Of a stretch of DNA of 64,000 nt, positions 34,198 through 43,400 are shown in pieces (the stretch's first letter is position 1; the number at the start of each line of letters is the position of its first letter). The position numbers and the translations under genes were made by a program. The DNA is from Bin87 sp965221295 (GTDB taxonomy: Bacteria; Chloroflexota; Dehalococcoidia; Lucifugimonadales; UBA3495), in the NCBI GenBank assembly GCA_965221295.1, contig OZ244879.1, positions 2,170,001 through 2,234,000 on the forward strand, given 5' to 3'. The notes under the pieces were generated by a model. It searched no databases. It was not told where the DNA came from and was given only the letters and a program-made list of their open reading frames with translations.

Positions 34198-35412
34198 CTA
34201 AGGCAGCGGCCCAGGTATGGATGGTTCTCCGATGGCGCCGGACTCTTTCAATTGGGCGTACTCAGCGGAGTCGAAGCCCAACTCGGCCAGAACTTCCTCG
34301 TTGTGCTGGCCGAGGAGCGGCGGAGCCATGCGCAACTGGGCGGGGGTTCCCCTGAGTTTGATTGGGGAATTGGGGACTTTCAGATCGGGAACGTTGGGGT
34401 GACCGATGTTCAAGAACATCTGCCGGGCGTTCACCTGCTCATCGGCCACAACATCAGAGGTCTTGTTGATGGGCCCGACGGGAACGCCGGCTTCGTCAAT
34501 TACCTTAACCCAGTGGGCCACGGTGTTGGCGGCGAAGATGCCATTGAGCAGGTCGATCATCTCGGCGCGATGAGCGACGCGGTCCGGATTGGTGGCGTAC
34601 TTGGGGTCGTCTTTGAGTTCGGGATGGCCGATGGCATTGCAGAAACGCTCCCAGAGGTTGGGGTTGGCCACGCCCAGGATGAAATAGCCATCGGAAGCCT
34701 GGAAGCTCTGGTAAGGCACGAGGCTGGGATGGCCGGAGCCGAGACGGTGGGGTTCGACGCCGGTGCCAATGTAGCCGGTGGCGTGATAGCTCATGGCGGC
34801 TACCTGGCCGTCCAACAAGGCGGTGTCGATGAGTTGCCCTTCGCCCGTCTTGTCCCGGTGATACAGGGCGGTGACGATGGAGCCATAGGCCAGCATACCG
34901 GTGAACAGGTCGACCAGGGAGAAGCCGACGCGCTGAGGGGCGCCGTCCGGTTCGCCGGTGAGGTGCATGAGTCCGCTGTAGGCTTGGATGATCAGGTCGT
35001 AGCCGGGCTTGTTGGCCATGGGGCCGGTGCGGCCGTAACCTGAGATGGTGCAGTAAACGATGTCGGGATTGATGGCCTTGATGTCGTCGTAGCCCAGGCC
35101 CATGCGGGCCAGGGTTCCGGCGCGGAAGCTTTCGATCATTACGTCGGCGTCTTTGGCCAGGGACTTGACGATATCGAGGCCGGCTTCGGACTTCAGGTTG
35201 ACGGACAGGCTGCGCTTATTTCGGTTGAAGGACAGAAACTGGGTGCTTTCGCCATTCCAGATGGGTGGCCATTTGCGGGTTTCGTCTCCGTCGTTCGGTT
35301 CCTCGATCTTGATGACGTCGGCGCCCATGTCGGCGAGATTTTGGGTGCAAAAAGGGCCAGCCAGGGTACGGGTGAGGTCAACGACCTTGATGTTTTCCAG
35401 GGGCTGAGGCAT
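34198..35412 (-). CDS. CaiB/BaiF (family III) CoA-transferase
   Basis: A 404-residue CoA-transferase that moves CoA between carboxylic acids via an Asp-bound intermediate. Landmarks: VVDLTRTLAGPFCTQNLADMGADVIKIEEP at the start (split: residues ~9-38), NRNKRSLSVNLKSEAG (~68), and the catalytic Asp region IQAYSGLMHLTGEPDGAP/LVDLFTGMLAYG (~150-185). Length is standard. ATG 35412 with GAGGACC upstream is chosen over 35514, which lies in Pro-rich non-homologous sequence. The substrate pair is not readable. Confidence 0.9.
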   Translation of the reverse strand: MPQPLENIKVVDLTRTLAGPFCTQNLADMGADVIKIEEPNDGDETRKWPPIWNGESTQFLSFNRNKRSLSVNLKSEAGLDIVKSLAKDADVMIESFRAGTLARMGLGYDDIKAINPDIVYCTISGYGRTGPMANKPGYDLIIQAYSGLMHLTGEPDGAPQRVGFSLVDLFTGMLAYGSIVTALYHRDKTGEGQLIDTALLDGQVAAMSYHATGYIGTGVEPHRLGSGHPSLVPYQSFQASDGYFILGVANPNLWERFCNAIGHPELKDDPKYATNPDRVAHRAEMIDLLNGIFAANTVAHWVKVIDEAGVPVGPINKTSDVVADEQVNARQMFLNIGHPNVPDLKVPNSPIKLRGTPAQLRMAPPLLGQHNEEVLAELGFDSAEYAQLKESGAIGEPSIPGPLP

Positions 35413-35499
35413 CGTCCGGTCCTCGCTTTTCAGTTTCGCCGGATTATAGCACGGCGGTTGGGGGGCTACGCGGGGAGGGCGGGCTGGGGGAGGGTCGGC

Positions 35500-36021
35500 G
35501 GTAATGACAGTCAAGGGTTGGCGCGCGGGGTTGTGGCGGGAGGCCGTTGGTTGTGGTCAGCGAGATTGCCGCGGCCTTCGGCCTCGCAATGACCGTTAAA
35601 CGGTGGCACGCGGGGTTGTGGCGGGCGGCCGTTGGTTGTGATCGGCGAGAATGCCACGGCCTTCGGCCCCGCAATGACAGTTGACCGTTGGCGGGGTTGC
35701 CGCGCTTCGCTGGCAATGACAGTTGACCGTTGGCGCGCGGGATTGTGGCGTAGGGCCGTTGGTTGCGGTCGGCGGGATTGCCACGGCCTTCGGCCTCGCA
35801 ATGACAGGTAACCGGTGGCGTGAGGCGTTGTGGCGGGCGGCCGTTGGTTGCGGTCGGCGGGATTGCCGCGGCCTTCGGCCTCGCAATGACAGTTAAACGG
35901 TGGCGTGAGGCGTTGTGGCGTAGGGCCGTTGGTTGTGGTCAGCGAGATTGCCACGGCCTTTGGCCTCGCAATGACAGTTGACGTTTGGCGGGGTTGCCGC
36001 GCTTCGCTGGCAATGACAGGT
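35500..36021. repeat. Hairpin repeat array 2
   Basis: About five long hairpin units and two to three short gcgcttcgctggc variants, spaced mostly 85-90 bases apart, all in the same orientation as arrays 1 and 3. Between hairpins lies the shared ggccgttggttgtggtc block. It occupies most of the gap between the divergent CoA-transferase and ribokinase genes. Confidence 0.9.
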
Positions 36022-36107
36022 TGAGGGAGGGAAGTGGGGTCGTTGACGGGCGCATTATCAGATGATAGCGTGAGGGCGAATTTTCGTTATGTAGAGCGGT
36101 CTACGTC

Positions 36108-37049
36108 ATGGCAAGCGCGCGCGTTCGTCCGTTGATCATATCCCTGGGCGGCATCAACATGGATTTGGTGACCTTTTCAGAGCGATTGCCGGCGGATGGC
36201 GAAACGGTAGTGGGACGCGAATTCGTGACCTATGGGGGCGGAAAGGGGGCGAATCAGTCGGTGGCGGCGTCCCGCATGGGCGCCCGTTCGGCGATGGTGG
36301 GCAGGGTAGGCGGCGACATGTTCGGCCCGCAACTGATAGAACTGCTGGAATCGGCTGGAGTTGAAACGGGAGGCGTGGGAGTCAGCGAAGGAGAAAGTTC
36401 GGGAATCGCGGTGATCAGCGTTGGCGAGGGTGGTCAGAATCGCATCGTGCAGGTTTTGGGAGCGAACGACAGCTGCGGCGAAGGCGAGTTCGACGCGGTG
36501 TCGGCACTGTTGCCGGAAGCGTCGGCGTTGTTGCTGCAACTGGAAGTTTCGGTATCGCTATCGTTGCGGGCGGCCAGGTTGGCGGCGTCGCTTGGGGTAC
36601 CGGTGATACTCGACCCAGGGCCGGTGCGACCGGTTCCAGCCGAGTTTTACGGGCAGGTTTCGGTGATCACGCCGAACGAGACGGAAGCCGAGGCATTGGT
36701 AGGGTACGCCGTATCCGGCGTGGACGCGGCGGCAGAGGCAGCGCGGGAGCTGCTTGGCAGGGGAGTCGGCGCGGCGGTGATCAAGATGGGATCGCTGGGG
36801 TGCTATTGGGCGAACGAGGAATGCGGTGGCTACGTTGCTCCGTTTCCGGTGGAAGCGGTGGACACCGTGGCGGCGGGCGACGCGTTCAACGGCGGGCTGG
36901 CGGTCGCGCTGGCGGAAGGAATACCGTTGCCGGAAGCGGTCAGGTGGGGATCCGCCGCTGGCGCGCTGGCGGTGACTAAGGTGGGCGCCCAGGATTCGAT
37001 GCCAGAGCGGGCGGCGACGCTAGCGATGCTGAGCGAGAGCGGGCGTTAG
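36108..37049 (+). CDS. rbsK: Ribokinase / PfkB-family sugar kinase
   Basis: A 313-residue PfkB-family kinase: GGINMDLVTFSERLPADGETV and YGGGKGANQSVAASRMGA near the N-terminus are classic ribokinase sugar-binding motifs, and DTVAAGDAFNGGLAVAL (~255) holds the catalytic Asp. PITPNETEAE-like VITPNETEAEALVG is present. It phosphorylates ribose or a related sugar with ATP. No ribose transporter is beside it; a Nudix gene follows 61 bases later. The function call is firm at family level, ribose specificity less so. Confidence 0.85.
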   Translation: MASARVRPLIISLGGINMDLVTFSERLPADGETVVGREFVTYGGGKGANQSVAASRMGARSAMVGRVGGDMFGPQLIELLESAGVETGGVGVSEGESSGIAVISVGEGGQNRIVQVLGANDSCGEGEFDAVSALLPEASALLLQLEVSVSLSLRAARLAASLGVPVILDPGPVRPVPAEFYGQVSVITPNETEAEALVGYAVSGVDAAAEAARELLGRGVGAAVIKMGSLGCYWANEECGGYVAPFPVEAVDTVAAGDAFNGGLAVALAEGIPLPEAVRWGSAAGALAVTKVGAQDSMPERAATLAMLSESGR

Positions 37050-37110
37050 GTTCGTACACGGGTTAGGTTGGCATTGTTGTTGAGTTCACGGGGCGAGGCG
37101 CGCGTACCGA

Positions 37111-37599
37111 GTGGCTACTGACGACAAATACTGTCCGACCTGCGGTTCGCGGTTGACGCAGCGCGATGAAGAAGGCCGAACACGCCCCGTATGTTCCGAA
37201 TGCGGAAGGGTGATGTATTACGACCCGAAGTTGGCCGCGACCTGCGTGGTGGAACGAAGAGGGCGAACCCTTTTGGTGCAGAGGGCGTTACCAAACGGCT
37301 ACGGATTGTGGAGCCTGCCTGGTGGTTATGTTGACTTGGGCGAGGCGGTGGAAGACGCCGCAGCTCGAGAGGTGTTGGAGGAGACGGGCCTCGAGGTGGT
37401 AACGCAGGGGCTGATCGGCGTGTTTTCGGAGTCGGGGCATCCCGTGGTGGTGGTGGCCTACACAGCCACCGAAACGGGCGGAGAACTGACGGCGGGGCCC
37501 GAGTGTTTGGACGTTGGATTCTTCGCGGCGGACGCGCTGCCACCGCTGGCGTTTCCGAGGGACGCGCAGATCATCAGCCGGAACGGATCGGGTCAATGA
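37111..37599 (+). CDS. Nudix hydrolase with N-terminal zinc ribbon
   Basis: A 162-residue protein. A zinc ribbon (CPTCGS...CSECGR, residues ~7-33) precedes a Nudix domain whose box runs GGYVDLGEAVEDAAAREV then LEETGLE (~70-93), with the RExxEE-type acidic metal ligands. The arrangement recalls NADH pyrophosphatase-like and short zinc-ribbon Nudix proteins that hydrolyse NDP-X. Starts at GTG 37111. It lies between ribokinase and ComF genes on the same strand. Confidence 0.85.
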   Translation: MATDDKYCPTCGSRLTQRDEEGRTRPVCSECGRVMYYDPKLAATCVVERRGRTLLVQRALPNGYGLWSLPGGYVDLGEAVEDAAAREVLEETGLEVVTQGLIGVFSESGHPVVVVAYTATETGGELTAGPECLDVGFFAADALPPLAFPRDAQIISRNGSGQ

Positions 37600-37675
37600 C
37601 CGGTAGTATTGTCGACCGGAGTTTCGATGACCGCGGTGAATCGATGACCGGCGGCGGTTGGGGCGGATCGTGGAA

Positions 37676-38422
37676 ATGAAGGAGCTTGCGGGTTCTGGCC
37701 GTCTCGGAAAAATCGTGGCGGAGGCCGGACGAGGGTTGTTGGACGCCCTATTCCCAATCGAGTGCGTGGGTTGCGGGAACGCTGGGTCGTTGATATGCGA
37801 CGGGTGTTGCGAAAGTCTCCCGGCGCTGAGGCCACCGTTTTGCTCGATTTGCGGGGCGCCTGGCGAGGCCGGCCGTTGCCAGAGATGCGTTGAAATCGCG
37901 AGGTGGTTCGATGGCGTACGGGCGCCGTATCGATACGAGGGAATGATTCGGCAAGCCGTTTTGGCGTTGAAATACGGCGGCATGAAGGCGGGAGGGCGAC
38001 AACTGGGCGACCTGCTGGCGTGCTACCTGGAATCCAACCCCATGCCGGGCGAGGTGATAACGCCGGCGCCCATGCACGGGCGGCGGAGGCGAGAGCGGGG
38101 GTATAACCAGGCGGAGCTGCTGGCGAGGCGCGTTGCGGAGCGGAACGGTTTGCGTTATGAAAAGGGGCTGCTGTCGCGGACTCGGCATGTTGAACCGCAG
38201 GCCAGCTCCGAAAGCGCGGACCAACGGGCCGACAACGTGGCTGGCAGCGTTGCGGTGGCTTCGGGCCACGACCTGAACGGCGCGAGGGTGATTGTGGTTG
38301 ACGATGTGTCGACGACCGGAAGTACGCTGGACGTATGCGCCGCCGCATTGAAGCAGGCCGGCGCCGCTTCGGTGTGGGGGTTGACGCTGTGCGTCGCAGG
38401 CAGGATCGCGACGGCGGAATAG
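37676..38422 (+). CDS. ComF-family phosphoribosyltransferase-like protein
   Basis: A 248-residue ComF protein: N-terminal zinc-binding Cys sets (CVGCGN, CDGCC, CSICGAPG, CQRC; residues ~30-75), an ALKYGG motif (~96), RRRERGYNQAELLAR (~130) and the PRPP-binding loop VIVVDDVSTTGSTLD (~203). ComF proteins help DNA uptake in competent bacteria and may act on nucleotides. ATG 37676 preferred over TTG 37658. It lies just ahead of the largest repeat array. Confidence 0.9.
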   Translation: MKELAGSGRLGKIVAEAGRGLLDALFPIECVGCGNAGSLICDGCCESLPALRPPFCSICGAPGEAGRCQRCVEIARWFDGVRAPYRYEGMIRQAVLALKYGGMKAGGRQLGDLLACYLESNPMPGEVITPAPMHGRRRRERGYNQAELLARRVAERNGLRYEKGLLSRTRHVEPQASSESADQRADNVAGSVAVASGHDLNGARVIVVDDVSTTGSTLDVCAAALKQAGAASVWGLTLCVAGRIATAE

Positions 38423-38469
38423 GGGGCACAGGTAGGCGGATTGGGTTACGAGGGGAGGATGGTGTGACT

Positions 38470-39535
38470 TCGCTGAGCAGCGGTGGCTTGCCCAGGCTAC
38501 GAGATTGCCACGGCCTTTGGCCTCGCAATGACAGTTAAGAGGGCGCCTTGCGGGGGCGGGGCATGGACGGCCGTTGGTCGTGATCTACGAGATTGCCACG
38601 GCCTCTGGCCTCGCAATGACAGTTAATAGGGCGCCTTGCGGGGGCGGGGCATGGACGGCCGTTGGTCGTGATCTGCGAGATTGCCACGGCCTTTGGCCTC
38701 GCGATGACAGTTAAGAGGGCGCCTTGCGGGGACGGGTGGTGGGGGCGGCCGTTGGTTGTGGTCTACGGGATTGCCACGGCCTTTGGCCTCGCGATGACAG
38801 TTAAGAGGGCGCCTTGCGGGGACGGGGGCACGGACGGCCGTTGGTTGTGGTCTGCGAGATTGCCACGGCCTTTGGCCTCGCGATGACAGTTAAGAGGGCG
38901 CCTTGCGGGGACGGGTGGTGGGGGCGGCCGTTGGTTGTGGTCTACGGGATTGCCACGGCTTTTGGGCTTGCAATGACAGTTAAGGAGGGGCGTCCCGCGG
39001 GGTCGGGTGGTGGGGGCGGCCGTTGGTTATGGTCTACGAGATTGCCACGGCCTTTGGCCTCGCAATGACAGTTTAGGAGGGCGTCCCCCGGGGGCGGGTG
39101 GTGGGGCGGCCGTTGGTTGTGGTCTACGAGATTGCCACGGCCTTTGGCCTCGCAATGACAGTTAAGGGGGCGCCTTGCGGGGGCGGGTGGTGGGGCCGGC
39201 CGTTGGTGGTGATCTACGGGATTGCCACGGCCTTTGGCCTCGCAATGACAGTTAAGGGGGCGCCTTGCGGGGGCGGGTGGTGGGGCCGGCCGTTGGTGGT
39301 GACCTACGGGATTGCCACGGCCTTTGGGCTTGCAATGACAGTTGAGAGGGCACCTTGCGGGGGCGGGTGGTGGGGGCGGCCGTTGGTTATGGTCTACGAG
39401 GTTGCCACGGCCTTTGGGCTTGCGATGGCAGGTTAAGAGGGCGCCTTGCAGGGGCGGGTGGCGGGGGCGGCCGTTGGTTGTGGTCTACGAGATTGCCACG
39501 GCCTTTGGCCTCGCAATGACAGTTTAGGAGGGGGC
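38470..39535. repeat. Hairpin repeat array 3: twelve ~90-bp tandem units
   Basis: Twelve units whose hairpin part (gattgccacggcc...) starts at 38503, 38591, 38679, 38769, 38858, 38948, 39040, 39130, 39220, 39310, 39400 and 39491, a period of 88-92 bases. Each unit has an imperfect hairpin (ATTGC...GGCC-TTT-GGCC...GCAAT), a gacagtt tail, a gcgccttgcgggg block and ggccgttggttgtggtctac. Because the period is close to 90 the units give long spurious open frames on the plus strand. All units face the same way. Confidence 0.95.
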
Positions 39536-39631
39536 CTAGCGATGATGGCCGGGGCAGGGTCTCGCGGTGGCGGGGGGTGGCTCGGGGTGCGCGGGGGGTG
39601 GCTCGGGTGGGGAGGGTTTGGGCGAATTGGG

Positions 39632-39716
39632 TGTTTGGCATCCTGGGGTGTTTGGCATCCTGGGGTGTTTGGCATCCTGGGGTGTTTGGCATCCTGGGGT
39701 GTTTGGCATCCTGGGA
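39632..39716. repeat. 17-bp x 5 tandem repeat
   Basis: Five consecutive copies of tgtttggcatcctgggg (last base of the final copy changed), followed by degenerate related sequence to ~39760. It lies 90 bases before the Asp-box protein start. Confidence 0.95.
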
Positions 39717-39805
39717 TGGGTTTGCTGAATTTGACATCTTGGGGTGGGTTTGCTGAAATGAGAGCAACACCTAAAATCATCGGCCCGGATCAAGGAGGCA
39801 CGATC

Positions 39806-40795
39806 ATGGCAGGCAACACATTGATTTACGTGGGCGCGGAGGCCAGCGGCCTGTATCGCAAGCAGGCTGGAGACTCGCATTGGGATCTGCTGACCGACGG
39901 GTTGGCGCCGGCGACGCAGGCGCGGGCGATTGCCATCCATCCCAACGATCCGAAGACCATCTTTTGCGGCACGCAGCGTGGCATCTACCGCAGCACGGAC
40001 GGCGGCGATCACTGGCAGCGGATGAACATGACGGAAGGGCGCGTGGTCTGGTCGATCCGATTCCATCCGAACGACCCCAAAATCATGTTCCTGGGGACGG
40101 AAGGCGCGGAGGTGTTCAAGAGCGAGGACGGGGGCGAGAACTGGGCGCACATCGCGACGGTGTCGAACCCGGAGCAGGTTCAGATGGCGTTCGCGATGCG
40201 GATTTTGGGCATAGACATCGAGGCCGACAATCCGAACAACATGTACGCGGCGCTGGAGGTTGGCGGAGCGGCCAGCAGCACTGATGGCGGGCGCACGTGG
40301 ACGATCCGCAATACGGAATTCGCCAACGACGTTGACCTGCTGGACCTGCACGGGGTGGCGGTAGGCGGCGCCAATTCGGATTCGGTGCTGATCTCGAATC
40401 GCACGGGGGTGTGGCGGAGCAGCGACAAGGGGGCGTCGTGGCAGGACTGCGAGTTCAGCCGCTTCTCGGACATCATGTACTCTCGAGGCGTGGTGCGAGA
40501 TCCGGCGAATCCCAACACGCTGTACGCGTGCGTGGGGATGAACTTCGGCAGCGAGCAGGGCGGGGTGATGCGGACGACGAACCTCGGAGAGACGTGGGAG
40601 CGGTTCGACCGGGGGATCAATCCTGGGAGCACCACGTTTGGCGTGGCGGTGAACCGTCAGGATCCGTCGCAGGTGTATTTCTGCACGCGGAGGGGGCAGG
40701 TGTTCGGCACCCACGATGGTGGGGCGAGCTGGACGAGCGACAATCTGCCGGAGACGGCGCAGAACGTGATGAGCGTGGCGTGCGCGTCGGGGTAG
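39806..40795 (+). CDS. Asp-box (BNR/sortilin-like) beta-propeller protein
   Basis: A 329-residue protein without signal peptide, built of propeller blades with at least five Asp-box motifs (S-x-D-x-G-x-x-W): STDGGDHW, SEDGGENW, STDGGRTW, SSDKGASW and THDGGASW. Such propellers bind or cleave glycans or act as protein-binding scaffolds; the lack of an export signal suggests a cytoplasmic role. AAGGAGG lies 8 bases before ATG 39806; the frame is open further upstream only because of the repeat array. Ends convergent with the membrane glycosyltransferase-like gene. Confidence 0.8.
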   Translation: MAGNTLIYVGAEASGLYRKQAGDSHWDLLTDGLAPATQARAIAIHPNDPKTIFCGTQRGIYRSTDGGDHWQRMNMTEGRVVWSIRFHPNDPKIMFLGTEGAEVFKSEDGGENWAHIATVSNPEQVQMAFAMRILGIDIEADNPNNMYAALEVGGAASSTDGGRTWTIRNTEFANDVDLLDLHGVAVGGANSDSVLISNRTGVWRSSDKGASWQDCEFSRFSDIMYSRGVVRDPANPNTLYACVGMNFGSEQGGVMRTTNLGETWERFDRGINPGSTTFGVAVNRQDPSQVYFCTRRGQVFGTHDGGASWTSDNLPETAQNVMSVACASG

Positions 40796-40834
40796 GCGTT
40801 CGCGTCGATCACCGCGTGGTTCGGGAATGAAACG

Positions 40835-40857
40835 GCGGCTCGCCAATGGCGAGCCGC
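40835..40857. terminator. Hairpin between convergent genes
   Basis: A perfect 10-bp stem, GCGGCTCGCC-aat-GGCGAGCCGC, lies between the two gene ends. A short T-containing tail follows on the plus strand; it may serve both directions. Confidence 0.65.
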
Positions 40858-40882
40858 TGAATTTGTTGGGCGCTGAGGGCGG

Positions 40883-43327
40883 TTAAGGCGGTGAGATGGT
40901 GATGGGGTAGGTCGTTAGCGCTTCACCGTCGGCTTCGATGATCAGGGCGGCTTGGCCGGGGGCGCAGCCGACCAGGAAGAACGGGCTGTGGTTTATGTCA
41001 CCTACGGACGGATGAATTAGCAACAATCTGGTATCGCCTTCTGGGGCCACCGGAGCCTCAACACAGCCGTTCCCGCCCACCAAGTCCTGGTTGTTATGGA
41101 CAACGAGCTGGGCGCCGGGCCTAGGGATGACCAACACAGACACGGTAGAGGCCAGTTGCAAAGGGTGGTGCTGGGTCGGAACGGCGGCGATGGGAAGGTC
41201 GGACGGGTTTGGCGTGATGACGGGCGTGTTCAGGCCGGCCGACGCAGGCACAGCGGCAGGGGCGCGTTGGTTTTGATTTGCTTCTGCATCCGCATTCTCT
41301 TGTTGCGCTACGGCTGCGCCGGAGCGTGGCGCGCCTAAGTCGTCGCATTGATAGCAGAAAGAAACGGCCGAGATTTCACCAAACAGGTTGCGGGAGGTGC
41401 GTACGGTATGCAGGCTGTTGGCGTCATCGGCGAGACGGATGGTTTGTTCGATCCGTTCGGCGTCCAGGCCGTGAGAATGTCCGTTTACTATCAGGGTTCC
41501 TGGCAACAGACTCGTCGCCATGGGCAATGGCTCGCTGGGACCGTAAGTCGAAACGGGCGCGTCTACTCCCATCCAACCGTCTTGACCGATGGTGCAGTTG
41601 CTCCAGCCATAGTATTGGACGTTGGTGAAATCGGACAGGCTATCGGCGATGGCTCTGCAGGCGAAATATGGGCCGCCGTTGTACTGTGCGAGGGTATCGC
41701 GATTAGACGTCATGTTCCACAACGCGAAAAGATTACCGGCGACAATGGCAACGGTTGCCAAGACCAACAGGGTTTGCCGTTGGCGGATGGAGGACCACAG
41801 GCGTCCCCGCAAATTCAGCCGCAGCCAATCATCAGCAGCGACACTCAATAGCAGGATCAACAAGGGGACTGCTGGAGTAAGGCGACCTCCGGTGAACCAA
41901 GGTGGCGTGGTTTTGGTTACGAATGGCAGGACTACAATCGCCGCTGCAATGACCAGGGCAATGATTCGGGTCAGTTGAGAATACGAGGGACGGAAAGCGG
42001 CCCAGATCCAAGCGGCGGCGAATAATCCCCCGGCCAAGGGCAAAATGACCGGTTTGCCTGGTTCTCGGAAATGTGTAGGAGAGTAATCTTCGGGCCAACC
42101 CGCCAGCAATTGAGCGTAGGCAATTATTTCCTGGACGCCGGCGGTTAGACTGGAAATCGTCAGGGAGCCGGAAAGCGCTGCTGCCCCAAACTCTCTGTTC
42201 CGGCGGAGGCCTTCAGTGATCAAGCTGTTTGAGTCGGCGACTACGGAATGGATTGCTGGGGCGGCGACAATGGTAAATGCCGTTGCGTACCAAACCAGGA
42301 GGCGCAGGATGTTGCGGCGCTCTTGAGTATCCGATGAAGTTGCAATCCTCAGTAACCACCAAGCAGGCGGTATCACGAGCGCCATGAAGTAGCTGATATA
42401 GTCGTACATCAGCAATCCGGCGCATAAACCGGCCATGCCGGCCCAAGCGGGTCTAGATTGTCGGTCCGTGATGGTAGCGGTCAAGCAGTACAGCAACAGC
42501 AATTCGAGGAGCAGCGACGCAAACAGTTCATCTGCGATGCCGCCGGCGATTACGAGCCAACGAAGGGTGGCCATGGTGAACACGGCCAAAATCACGGCGG
42601 GCCAGCTGATGGAAAGGCGGCGCAACAGTAAAGCCATCACCAGAATAGACAAACCGCCGGCAACTTGAAAGTAGAACCGCAACGCATCCAGGGTAAATCC
42701 ACCGGTAAGGAGACCCAGGGCGCCCAGCAGGTTGGCCGTGCGGTGAGCCAATGGGACCGGTTCGCCCACAATGATGCCAAGGGCAATATCCCCAACTTCC
42801 CGTTCCTCGAAGCCGGGACCATCTGGCGGCCAGAACTGCAACAGCGCATATCGCAGGAAAATCGCCACGCCCACCAACAGCCATCCCCAATGGGCGCTAT
42901 CTAGGAATTTTCGCCACAAATCTCGCCATGTGTACTGCCCCTGTTGATAATGGCAAAAAATCAGCGCGGCGGCGATCGTCCCCAAGGCAATTACCCAAGA
43001 GAGGGGGCGCTCGTAAAATCCACCTAGAGTTGGTCCCAGCAATAGGGACGCCACCACGCAGCAGACCGCCAAGGCAGCTGCCTGGTAAAGGGCAGCGGCG
43101 GGGGAAGCGCCCCAGTTGCCGATGGCGAATCGGGCGGCCGGAGAACTTGCAATCGGAGCCAGCAGTTGGTTTAGCGCCCCGCGGTAGGTGGCCTTAGATA
43201 GAAGGGCTACCGCGCGTCGAGGCCGGGGGGGGTCGACTTGGTCGTGGCCGCAGTTGGCGCAGACGCCGACATCGGTGTGGCGTCGGGCGCCGCAGCGGGC
43301 GCAGACGTAGCGACCGCCGGCCCTCAT
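40883..43327 (-). CDS. Polytopic membrane protein, GT-C glycosyltransferase-like, with zinc-ribbon N-terminus
   Basis: An 814-residue protein. Residues 9-28 form a CARCG...CANCGH zinc ribbon. About eleven membrane spans follow (residues ~75-540), interrupted early by a loop with FEEREVGDIALGIIVGEP, where GT-C enzymes (PMT/ArnT type) carry acidic catalytic residues. The C-terminal ~270 residues are outside the membrane and end in a beta-rich domain. It probably transfers sugars from lipid carriers, but no gene nearby supports this. A zinc ribbon on a GT-C protein is uncommon. Confidence 0.65.
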   Translation of the reverse strand: MRAGGRYVCARCGARRHTDVGVCANCGHDQVDPPRPRRAVALLSKATYRGALNQLLAPIASSPAARFAIGNWGASPAAALYQAAALAVCCVVASLLLGPTLGGFYERPLSWVIALGTIAAALIFCHYQQGQYTWRDLWRKFLDSAHWGWLLVGVAIFLRYALLQFWPPDGPGFEEREVGDIALGIIVGEPVPLAHRTANLLGALGLLTGGFTLDALRFYFQVAGGLSILVMALLLRRLSISWPAVILAVFTMATLRWLVIAGGIADELFASLLLELLLLYCLTATITDRQSRPAWAGMAGLCAGLLMYDYISYFMALVIPPAWWLLRIATSSDTQERRNILRLLVWYATAFTIVAAPAIHSVVADSNSLITEGLRRNREFGAAALSGSLTISSLTAGVQEIIAYAQLLAGWPEDYSPTHFREPGKPVILPLAGGLFAAAWIWAAFRPSYSQLTRIIALVIAAAIVVLPFVTKTTPPWFTGGRLTPAVPLLILLLSVAADDWLRLNLRGRLWSSIRQRQTLLVLATVAIVAGNLFALWNMTSNRDTLAQYNGGPYFACRAIADSLSDFTNVQYYGWSNCTIGQDGWMGVDAPVSTYGPSEPLPMATSLLPGTLIVNGHSHGLDAERIEQTIRLADDANSLHTVRTSRNLFGEISAVSFCYQCDDLGAPRSGAAVAQQENADAEANQNQRAPAAVPASAGLNTPVITPNPSDLPIAAVPTQHHPLQLASTVSVLVIPRPGAQLVVHNNQDLVGGNGCVEAPVAPEGDTRLLLIHPSVGDINHSPFFLVGCAPGQAALIIEADGEALTTYPITISPP

Positions 43328-43400
43328 GAGGATTGGATCCCGGGGCCGGCGGTCGTTGGATCAACGATGAGGCGAGGCATCGCCGATGGTGATGCGCTGA

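Noticed and set aside
38662..39527. Long plus-strand open frames encoding GRPLVVV...IATAFGLAMTV
   Set aside because: They arise because the 90-bp repeat is a multiple of three. No start/RBS, and the peptide only mirrors the DNA repeat.
38470..39535. Looks like a CRISPR array: regular repeats at 90-bp period
   Set aside because: The spacers are near-identical to each other and the repeats are imperfect hairpins; there are no cas genes. It is a tandem repeat family.
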